Below, piece by piece: positions 26,172 to 31,327 of a DNA stretch of 64,000 nucleotides. The notes below the pieces were generated by a model, which worked only from the letters and a program-made list of their open reading frames with translations, was not told where the DNA came from and made no database searches. This DNA comes from Geotalea sp. SG265. GTDB lineage: Bacteria > Desulfobacterota > Desulfuromonadia > Geobacterales > Geobacteraceae. The stretch lies in the NCBI RefSeq assembly GCF_022808985.1, contig NZ_JAKZFT010000012.1:1-64000 (forward strand). Direction: 5' to 3'. Position numbers and translations under genes: made by a program. Numbering within the stretch: position 1 is the stretch's first letter; every line of letters starts with the position of its first letter.

Positions 26172-26189
26172 CCATACGTTAGTATATGG
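26172..26189. promoter_or_regulatory. Imperfect inverted repeat before higB
   Basis: CCATAC and GTATATGG flank GTTA just before the higB start at 26193. It overlaps the GTTAGTA boundary motif (26178-26184) and could be a HigA operator, a cassette core site, or both. Confidence 0.4.
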
Positions 26190-26192
26190 TTT

Positions 26193-26480
26193 ATGATTGC
26201 CTCGTTCCATGACAGCGAAACGCAAAAGATTTGGGATGGCCATTTTTCCCGTCGGCTACCAAACCAGATTCAGGCAGTGGCACGGCGGAAGCTACGTATG
26301 TTAAACAACGCCCGCCGAATTGACGATCTCCGTATCCCTCCACAGAATAGGCTGGAGAAGCTCTCTGGAGACCGTGACGGACAATGGAGCATAAGAATCA
26401 ATGACCAGTGGCGGATTTGCTTTATGTGGAACGAAGGGACCGCCAGCCGTGTCGAAATTTGCGACTATCAATTGAGGTGA
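26193..26480 (+). CDS. higB: HigB-type toxin (RelE/ParE fold)
   Basis: This 95-residue basic protein begins MIASFHDSETQKIWDGHFSR and contains ARRKLRMLNNARRIDDLRIPP, GQWSIRINDQWRICFMW and VEICDYQLR. That pattern is the HigB/plasmid-maintenance killer group, ribosome-dependent mRNA interferases. The ATG at 26193 fits the family; the frame is open further left without a ribosome-binding site. higA follows 4 bases later. The start codon is only 9 bases past a GTTAGTA core-like site, a layout typical of integron cassettes, where toxin-antitoxin pairs are frequent. Confidence 0.9.
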   Translation: MIASFHDSETQKIWDGHFSRRLPNQIQAVARRKLRMLNNARRIDDLRIPPQNRLEKLSGDRDGQWSIRINDQWRICFMWNEGTASRVEICDYQLR

Positions 26481-26484
26481 CGCC

Positions 26485-26787
26485 ATGAACAAGCTTCCAA
26501 ATATTCACCCTGGAGAGGTCCTTCGGGAAGAATTCCTGATTCCGTTAGGGATAAGCCAGTATCGCTTGGCCAAAGAAATTGGAGTGCCGGAGCCAAGGAT
26601 CTCCGCAATTTGTAATGGCAAGCGGGCCATCACTGCCGATACTGCCGTCCGACTTGCGCGCTTCTTTGGCACCAGTGCTGGTTTCTGGCTCGGTCTTCAG
26701 GCCGATTACGATACTGAGGAAATTGAAAATTCCGAGTCGGAAAGCCTTTCCTCCATTCACCAATGGAACGCTAATTCTCCTGCGTAA
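26485..26787 (+). CDS. higA: HigA-type antitoxin (XRE helix-turn-helix)
   Basis: This 100-residue DNA-binding protein starts MNKLPNIHPGEVLREEFLIP, followed by a helix-turn-helix (ISQYRLAKEIGVPEPRISAI) and ITADTAVRLARFFGTSAGFW, the HigA/VapI hallmark. It neutralises HigB and represses the pair's promoter. It sits 4 bases after higB, and its stop codon is followed 4 bases later by the attC-like site A (26792-26853). The compact packing between two core-like sites supports cassette status. Confidence 0.94.
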   Translation: MNKLPNIHPGEVLREEFLIPLGISQYRLAKEIGVPEPRISAICNGKRAITADTAVRLARFFGTSAGFWLGLQADYDTEEIENSESESLSSIHQWNANSPA

Positions 26788-26791
26788 ACTT

Positions 26792-26853
26792 TGCTAACGG
26801 TTCGAGGATGACCGGCGCGGCCTTATCGCGACCGATCTAGTCGTGTGTTGGGC
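26792..26853. other. attC-like site A (integron cassette recombination site)
   Basis: The 62-bp segment begins TGCTAAC and ends GTTGGGC, fitting RYYYAAC...GTTRRRY with two deviations on the left. The inside is imperfectly palindromic (GAT..CCGGCGCG against CGCGACCGATC). It lies between the higA stop and the stop of the 179-residue gene. Its GTTGGGC pairs perfectly with GCCCAAC of site B, the other end of the intervening unit. Confidence 0.65.
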
Positions 26854-26854
26854 A

Positions 26855-27394
26855 TTATCTTGGCGTGATCGAAACTTTTTTAAAGGTGCTACCACCTTTT
26901 TTGGAAAAGCTGATGTACCCTATTGTGTTGTCATCTATCCAATATGGTGCAAAAGCATTACGATCACGACTCACTGTTGTAATTTTATATCGAAGAAAGT
27001 TTTCAATGGTTAGGACCTCAATTCCGTCAGTATCATTAAATACAATCTTCCTGAGTCGCGGGTGTGCTGCAAAATGAGATTCTCCTGCTGCCCCAATTTC
27101 TGTAATTTTCTTCTTTTTGCCAGTACGCAAATTGAATACTTCAATTACAGCACTTGCTTCAGCTTCTCCATCGGGCTGGTAAGCGACAAAGATCTCTTCT
27201 TTATCAAGCCAGCCATACCCATAAAAGGGGGATTTTGTTCTAAAAATTTCTTTGTATTTACCGTTGAAGCTGGCGAACAAGATTCTTCCCTGAACTACCG
27301 TTAGGATGTCCGCATGTGATTCTCTGGTCGCAGCTAAACAAACAAGAGTCACGAAAGTTAGCAGAATGAATTTTCCCACCGATAGCTTCTTCAT
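26855..27394 (-). CDS. Exported hypothetical protein (beta-propeller-like fragment), cassette gene
   Basis: This 179-residue protein has a signal peptide (MKKLSVGKFILLTFVTLVCL...). Its beta-rich body has segments such as GRILFASFNGKYKEIFRTKSP, IFVAYQPDGEAEASAVIEVF, LRKIVFNDTDGIEVLTIEN and PYWIDDNTIGYISFSKKGG. These resemble TolB/WD40-like propeller blades, but there are too few blades for a whole propeller, so the assignment is weak. The coding DNA is clearly AT-richer than its surroundings. The start codon lies 17 bases from site B and the stop 2 bases from site A, so the gene fills the unit completely. GGGAAG precedes the ATG. Confidence 0.7.
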   Translation of the reverse strand: MKKLSVGKFILLTFVTLVCLAATRESHADILTVVQGRILFASFNGKYKEIFRTKSPFYGYGWLDKEEIFVAYQPDGEAEASAVIEVFNLRTGKKKKITEIGAAGESHFAAHPRLRKIVFNDTDGIEVLTIENFLRYKITTVSRDRNAFAPYWIDDNTIGYISFSKKGGSTFKKVSITPR

Positions 27395-27410
27395 TTTCTT
27401 CCCTTTGATT

Positions 27411-27470
27411 GCCCAACGGGGTGACAGAACAGCGGCGGTTTTTTAGGCCGCTGCTTCTGGCTGGTTATAC
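27411..27470. other. attC-like site B (best-formed cassette recombination site)
   Basis: The 60-bp segment starts GCCCAAC and ends GTTATAC. Its inside is a near-perfect palindrome: GACAGAACAGCGGC pairs with GCCGCTGCTTCTGGC across a 10-base loop, with one extra base on the right arm (an extrahelical base as in real attC sites) and one mismatch. GCCCAAC is the exact complement of GTTGGGC in site A, and GTTATAC is the exact complement of GTATAAC in site C, as expected for two neighbouring cassettes. Confidence 0.8.
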
Positions 27471-27510
27471 CTTCGGGTGTAGCCTCACTTCTCTAATAAA
27501 GGGGGATAAG

Positions 27511-27801
27511 ATGAAATGCAAATGCCATTCATGCGTAAATTACATGACTAGAGAAGAAGCCAATGAGTTGGTAATGCAGATGCAAACAGCTACTCAGCGT
27601 TGTTCTGCTCAGATTTCTTCGGCACGAGCCTTAGTAGAGGCTTCGACTCAGCTTTTATCCCAGTTAACGCGCGCAAGTGATCGTCATAAGCCTCAGAGTA
27701 GATGCCAACCGATTTTTTCATCTCTAGTAAATTTGCCAATTCTTCAACTACTTTGGCGTGTACTGAGGGGTTTGTTTCGGCAAGAGCCGAAAACAACCTA
27801 A
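27511..27801 (+). CDS. Possible small cysteine-containing protein (overlaps the opposite-strand gene)
   Basis: A 96-residue frame starts MKCKCHSCVNYMTREEANEL and has a good GGGGG-type ribosome-binding site just before the ATG. Its second half is antisense to the gene at 27590-27925 and looks less protein-like, being basic and low in structure. It may be real, or a chance frame whose first part was once a gene. No family was recognised. Confidence 0.3.
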   Translation: MKCKCHSCVNYMTREEANELVMQMQTATQRCSAQISSARALVEASTQLLSQLTRASDRHKPQSRCQPIFSSLVNLPILQLLWRVLRGLFRQEPKTT

Positions 27802-27925
27802 GTTGCACAACCTCAAGTGCTCCGACCTTTTCAATGAGAGTTGCTATATGGTCGCTTTGAAATGTTAATTGATTGCTAAGTGCCTGTATTGACTCTAAAA
27901 TGTTCAGAATTGGGTTGTCTGCCAT
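27590..27925 (-). CDS. Hypothetical coiled-coil protein, cassette gene
   Basis: This 111-residue soluble protein starts MADNPILNILESIQALSNQL and has long amphipathic helices (FQSDHIATLIEKVGALEVVQ, KVVEELANLLEMKKS), then a basic tail (LVPKKSEQNNAE). AAAAGGGAGAAAGCAA before the ATG is a strong ribosome-binding site, so this is preferred over the overlapping plus-strand frame. No function recognised. It lies in the unit between attC-like sites B and C, whose boundary motifs are exact complements of each other (GTTATAC and GTATAAC). Confidence 0.65.
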   Translation of the reverse strand: MADNPILNILESIQALSNQLTFQSDHIATLIEKVGALEVVQLRLFSALAETNPSVHAKVVEELANLLEMKKSVGIYSEAYDDHLRALTGIKAESKPLLRLVPKKSEQNNAE

Positions 27926-27990
27926 TTGCTTTCTCCCTTTTGGGCAATTCCGCTCACTCGGAGCAGTTTTAGGTTCTTTTATTTTTCTTG

Positions 27991-28046
27991 GTATAACTAA
28001 TTATTGACCAGTTTCCGTATACAAGTCATTGCCTATATAGTTAAGG
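27991..28046. other. attC-like site C
   Basis: The 56-bp segment starts GTATAAC and ends GTTAAGG. Internal complementarity is weak (ATTGAC against GTCAAT-like AAGTCATTG), so this site is less certain by itself. It is supported by the exact complement between its left core and the right core of site B. Confidence 0.5.
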
Positions 28047-28076
28047 TGCCAGGTTACCTATACTGGTAATATTCGC

Positions 28077-28430
28077 TCAGCGATATAGTTCTGCAAGCCT
28101 CTCGACTAGGGGGGTCCCGCGAATCAGGCCATAGCGCACGTACCACAGCTTTCTCTCTGCATCCCATCTCGCCCGCATGGCGCGCAGTTGCTGTCGCAGT
28201 TCCGTCTCGTCATAGGCGACATGCACCGGCACCAGGTCATCGTCCTTGAACCGGGGAGCCTGCAATGGTTTCTCGTCCACGATGATCTCAACCGTCTTCA
28301 GCTTAACGCCGCGCGTCTCATCGAAGCGATACCGCACGCAGACAAGCTTGTCGCCATATTGCTCGACCAGCCTTTTCGTGCCGTCCTGCCCAGGTTTCAG
28401 ATGGGCATAGGCCTTCATCTCTCTCAACAT
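28077..28430 (-). CDS. Conserved hypothetical protein, cassette gene
   Basis: This 117-residue basic soluble protein starts MLREMKAYAHLKPGQDGTKR and contains LVEQYGDKLVCVRYRFDETR, KTVEIIVDEKPLQAP and LWYVRYGLIRGTPLVERLAEL. Similar proteins occur sporadically in many bacteria in mobile or accessory regions, but no function is known to me. GGAGGG lies 3 bases before the ATG, and the start is 8 bases from the GTTATGG boundary motif (28438-28444 read on the minus strand). The stop is 31 bases before site C, so it fills the fourth cassette-like unit. Confidence 0.7.
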   Translation of the reverse strand: MLREMKAYAHLKPGQDGTKRLVEQYGDKLVCVRYRFDETRGVKLKTVEIIVDEKPLQAPRFKDDDLVPVHVAYDETELRQQLRAMRARWDAERKLWYVRYGLIRGTPLVERLAELYR

Positions 28431-28437
28431 GGACCCT

Positions 28438-28487
28438 CCATAACCCTGCCAGACAACGATCCGTGAAATCCTTCTACCATGTTGGAT
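28438..28487. other. Possible attC-like site D at the right end of the array
   Basis: The segment begins CCATAAC and ends GTTGGAT (a perfect GTTRRRY). Its left core matches the complement of GTTAAGG in site C at 6 of 7 bases. It is only 50 bases long and its inside is barely palindromic, so it may be decayed. Confidence 0.35.
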
Positions 28488-28645
28488 AACTATTTCCTAT
28501 TAAAATTTATACAGTGACAGCTGGTATCTTGAGATGCCCATTTATCGTGCGGTCGTATTCATTGGATAGACAGAGGCAGTGGCATTGACATCCTTTCGTT
28601 TGCCGCCAGACTTTAATTGAATCATAGCGGCAGAGGAGGTCTGCG

Positions 28646-29137
28646 ATGCGTCTATGTCTTTTGCTGGTGTTGGTGATGTTCATTTCCGGATGTGCCGGGG
28701 TCTTCAGCGATGAATCCTTGAACAGGGTGGAATGGGATGTGCCTTTTGCCGTGCTGCGCGTGCAGCCGGAGCAGTATCAGGGGCGCTATTTTCTGCTGGG
28801 CGGGGCGATTGTGGCGGTGCGGAACGATGAGCAGGGGAGTGAGCTGGAGGTGGCGCAGCTTTCGACCGACGACGATGGCCACATCAAGGACAATCCCACC
28901 TCGGGAGGGCGTTTCCTTGCCAGGAGCGGGGATTTCCTCGATCCCGCCATCTTTCGGCGGGGGATGCTGGTGAGCGTGGTGGGGCCGGTGGCGGGGAAGG
29001 AGGTCAGGGAACTTGCCGGGCGGGATTATCCCTATCCGGTATTGGCGATCCGGGAAATCCACCTCTGGCGGCCGGAGGAACGATACGGGGAACCGCGCTT
29101 TCATTTTGGCTTCGGCATCGGTACCTTCATCCATTAG
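28646..29137 (+). CDS. Slp-family outer membrane lipoprotein
   Basis: This 163-residue lipoprotein has a signal peptide with lipobox ISGC (MRLCLLLVLVMFISGC). The mature part has the Slp pattern: VQPEQYQGRYFLLGGAIVAVRN, then an SGGRFLARSGDFLDPAIFRRGMLVSVVGPVAG block and YPVLAIREIHLW. E. coli Slp is a starvation/acid-stress-inducible lipoprotein of the outer membrane. GAGGAGG sits before the ATG. The gene is followed immediately by a MITE-like repeat that may provide a transcript end. Confidence 0.9.
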   Translation: MRLCLLLVLVMFISGCAGVFSDESLNRVEWDVPFAVLRVQPEQYQGRYFLLGGAIVAVRNDEQGSELEVAQLSTDDDGHIKDNPTSGGRFLARSGDFLDPAIFRRGMLVSVVGPVAGKEVRELAGRDYPYPVLAIREIHLWRPEERYGEPRFHFGFGIGTFIH

Positions 29138-29294
29138 CAGGTTGTTGAAAAACTGTTGCGGGTCCGATCTGCTGCGTTATCACTCGCTAAAAACCTCAGC
29201 GTACAGTGGGTACGCTTCGGCTTTTCGCTCGCTTAAGCCTTGCATCTCGGCCTCTTTAGGCCCTGTGGGTCCTCTCGACGTTTTTCAATAATCC
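29138..29294. repeat. MITE-like repeat with terminal inverted repeats
   Basis: This roughly 155-bp non-coding element starts right after the slp stop. Its ends TTGTTGAAAAAC (29142-29153) and GTTTTTCAATAA (29280-29291) are inverse complements at 11 of 12 positions. An internal perfect hairpin is AGCGTAC/GTACGCT around an AGTGG loop (29198-29216), extended by AAAACC against GGCTTTT. No transposase is present. It lies between convergent genes and overlaps the 3' end of the Nudix gene by a few bases. Confidence 0.7.
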
Positions 29295-29869
29295 GTTGGG
29301 ATGATGGCCTTTTTTATCTGCTGCAGCAGGTCGTAGGTGATTCCCCAGAGCTGCCGCTCCTGGGGGCCGGGGATAGAGACTGCCGGATAGCTCCTCATGC
29401 GCCCTTTGAAGAGGAACCTGATCCGGGCGCGGCCGGCCGGGTTATCCAGGTCCCGGAGGGGAAACCAGAAGGCCTCGGCCACCTCTAGGGGGTCGGGGTG
29501 CAGTACCGGCTCATCCCGAAGTGCGTAAACGAAACAGGATACGACGATGTTCAAGCCCTTCGGGGCGAGGTCCTTGAGGCGACCCAGGTAGCGGGCGTCG
29601 GACAGATCAAGGCCGAGCTCTTCACGGGTCTCACGCTCGGCGGTATCCATGGGGCCGTTGTCGGCGCTTTCCGTTCTCCCCCCTGGCAGGCCGATCTGCC
29701 CCGACCAGAAGTCCTTTTCGTTGAGCGACCGCTGGATGAGCAGGACGCTCAGGCCGTCGAGTCGCTCGCGCAGGATCATGGCCACTGCTGCATGGGCGCG
29801 GTCGTCGGGCTTTACGGTCCGGGGACGATGACGGCCGAGCACGTGCTGAATCTGTTGGAACGGGTCCAT
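29285..29869 (-). CDS. Nudix hydrolase, CoA-pyrophosphatase-like
   Basis: This 194-residue hydrolase has a Nudix signature GLPGGRTESADNGPMDTAER followed by ETREELGL. The pattern LPGGRxExxD...TAxREtxEElGL, plus the downstream PLEVAEAFWFPLRDLDNP segment, matches the CoA pyrophosphatase (NudL/YeaB) group, which hydrolyses CoA to phosphopantetheine and ADP. The start at 29869 (MDPFQQIQHVLGRH) follows GGGGG; longer starts at 29929 or 29950 are possible. The 3' end runs a few bases into the MITE-like repeat. Confidence 0.82.
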   Translation of the reverse strand: MDPFQQIQHVLGRHRPRTVKPDDRAHAAVAMILRERLDGLSVLLIQRSLNEKDFWSGQIGLPGGRTESADNGPMDTAERETREELGLDLSDARYLGRLKDLAPKGLNIVVSCFVYALRDEPVLHPDPLEVAEAFWFPLRDLDNPAGRARIRFLFKGRMRSYPAVSIPGPQERQLWGITYDLLQQIKKAIIPTDY

Positions 29870-29960
29870 GCCGTCTGCCCCCAGCCCGTGGTGGCGCTCC
29901 GGTCGTGATGAAATGGCCTGTATTTTCATTTTATAACTCTTTGCTTTCATGGCTATGTCC

Positions 29961-29996
29961 AAAAAAGGCCGGACCGGCATTGTGCCCGGTCCGGCC
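29961..29996 (-). terminator. Intrinsic terminator for the CDGSH gene
   Basis: A GGCCGGACCGG/CCGGTCCGGCC stem with an 8-base loop is followed on the minus strand by TTTTTTGGAC. It separates the CDGSH gene (ends 30022) from the Nudix gene. Confidence 0.9.
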
Positions 29997-30021
29997 TCGT
30001 CATGCCGCATGTATTATTGCC

Positions 30022-30240
30022 CTACTTGGCGCAGCTCCCGTCGCAGAAGGGGGCGTTAGCGGTCTTGCCGCAGTTGCAGAGGTATACCTGCTGCTTCTCC
30101 TTGACTTCGAAGGACTTGGGGGCGCAGTCGGTTCCCTGGTGGGCGCCGTCACAGAAGGGTGTGGCGGCTTTCCCGCAGGTGCAGCGGTAGTAGGTCCCTG
30201 GTTCCAGTTCCAGTACGATGGGTCCTTTTGCTTGGGTCAT
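30022..30240 (-). CDS. Dual CDGSH iron-sulfur domain protein
   Basis: This 72-residue protein has two CDGSH-type [2Fe-2S] motifs. The first, CTCGKAATPFCDGAH, has the usual three Cys and one His. The second, CNCGKTANAPFCDGSC, has Cys where His is expected, three residues from the C-terminus (CDGSCAK). CDGSH proteins act in electron transfer or iron-sulfur homeostasis, usually as pH-sensitive clusters released via the His ligand. The His-to-Cys change would give a four-Cys second cluster. GAAAGGAGAG precedes the ATG. It has its own terminator. Confidence 0.93.
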   Translation of the reverse strand: MTQAKGPIVLELEPGTYYRCTCGKAATPFCDGAHQGTDCAPKSFEVKEKQQVYLCNCGKTANAPFCDGSCAK

Positions 30241-30265
30241 AATTGCTTCTCTCCTTTTTCTCTAA

Positions 30266-30853
30266 TTACTTCTTGATCATTTCAATTTCGAGGATGATGG
30301 CCACTTCTTCACCGACGGCTACCCCACCGGTCTCAAGGGCTGCATTATAGACCAGGCCGAAGTCCTTGCGGTTGATGGTGGTGGTAGCAGTGGTGCCGCG
30401 ACGGAGGTTGCCCCAGGGATCTTTGCTCTCTTTGGTGAGGGGCTCGACGGTGAGCACGACAGGTCGGGTAACGCCGTGGAGGGTCAGGTTGCCGGTAACT
30501 TTAAGGTATTTCCCAGCTTTGGCCACTTTTTTGGAAACGAAGGTCATGGTCGGATACTTGGCAACATCGAAGAAATCGGCGCTGCGCAGGTGTTCGTCAC
30601 GCTTGGCGACATTGGTGTTGACGGATGCGGTTTCGATGGTGACGTCAACCTTGGACTTGGTGATGTCCTTGTCGTTCAGCTCAAGGACGCCAGCTACCTT
30701 CTCAAAGCTCCCTTTGACGTTGGAAACCATCAGGTGGCGGACTTTGAACCCCACGTTGGAATGGTCGGCATCGATCTTCCAGCTGGAAGCCGATGCCATT
30801 GCCGGCAGGGACAGGGCGATGATTGCTGCGATGGATGTGATAATGCGTTTCAT
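30266..30853 (-). CDS. YceI-family periplasmic protein
   Basis: This 195-residue protein has a signal peptide (MKRIITSIAAIIALSLPAMASA). The mature part WKIDADHSNVGFKVRHLMVSNVKGSF and later GNLTLHGVTRPVVLTV and LVYNAALETGGVAVGEEV are classic YceI lipocalin-like sequence that binds polyisoprenoids such as isoprenoid quinones. AGGAGA precedes the ATG. It stands alone, 25 bases upstream of the CDGSH gene on the same strand, and could be cotranscribed with it. A promoter is suggested at 31024-31052. Confidence 0.93.
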   Translation of the reverse strand: MKRIITSIAAIIALSLPAMASASSWKIDADHSNVGFKVRHLMVSNVKGSFEKVAGVLELNDKDITKSKVDVTIETASVNTNVAKRDEHLRSADFFDVAKYPTMTFVSKKVAKAGKYLKVTGNLTLHGVTRPVVLTVEPLTKESKDPWGNLRRGTTATTTINRKDFGLVYNAALETGGVAVGEEVAIILEIEMIKK

Positions 30854-31023
30854 GGTTGTTTCTCCTTTTGGTGTTGTGTTGATGGTAAATGGTTTAATAT
30901 TGAACTTATTACCTAAAAAATTTTTCCTGCTTATTTCTTTATGGGTACTGTCGGTGCGTTCCTCCTTCGTATCAATTTTCGGGGTGATACCAACGATGAT
31001 TTAAAATCATATCGTTTGAACTT

Positions 31024-31052
31024 AAACTATATCTTTCTGAAACTGCTGTCAA
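31024..31052 (-). promoter_or_regulatory. Possible promoter of the YceI gene
   Basis: On the minus strand TTGACA (31052-31047) and TAGTTT (31029-31024) are 17 bases apart. A 170-base 5' leader would follow. Confidence 0.5.
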
Positions 31053-31071
31053 CGATTTTTTTTTGCCCGTG

Positions 31072-31094
31072 AAAAAACTCCTCGGTAGGGGGTT
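31072..31094 (-). terminator. Possible terminator upstream of the YceI gene
   Basis: AAACTCC and GGGGTTT form a short stem whose minus-strand side runs into TTTTTT. It could end minus-strand transcription from the carboxypeptidase gene after it crosses the repeat copy 2. Confidence 0.45.
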
Positions 31095-31104
31095 TCTGGA
31101 GAAA

Positions 31105-31282
31105 GAAAAGCAGTCGGGACGACGTCCGTTCGCTCTGTCACCGCAGCTGCGGACCTTGCGGTGCCGCCCTCGTAGTGCGTTCGTGGTGCCAAAACGGGCA
31201 TCCTTTCCTTCGTTCAACGTACGGCGGGCGTCCGCTCGCCGCTGTGGCTCGTCACTCACTCCCGACGCCCCGACTGCTTTTC
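31105..31282 (-). repeat. Dispersed structured repeat, copy 2
   Basis: This 178-bp element, read on the minus strand, shares two blocks with copy 1 at 7328-7496. Its ends are inverse complements (GAAAAGCAGTCGGGACG at 31105-31121 and CGCCCCGACTGCTTTTC at 31266-31282, one mismatch), although their sequence differs from the copy-1 ends. The variable middle holds a small TGCC/GGCA hairpin in place of TCTGC/GCAGA in copy 1. It fills most of the gap between the carboxypeptidase gene (ends 31328) and the hairpin at 31072-31094. Confidence 0.8.
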
Positions 31283-31327
31283 CTGGAAATGACCAAGAAC
31301 AAAAAAATCGCCAACGGCTATACCAGG

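Noticed and set aside
30972-31259. Minus-strand frame through repeat copy 2
   Set aside because: It is made of repeat sequence (the same kind of peptide appears in copy 1) and has no coding signature.
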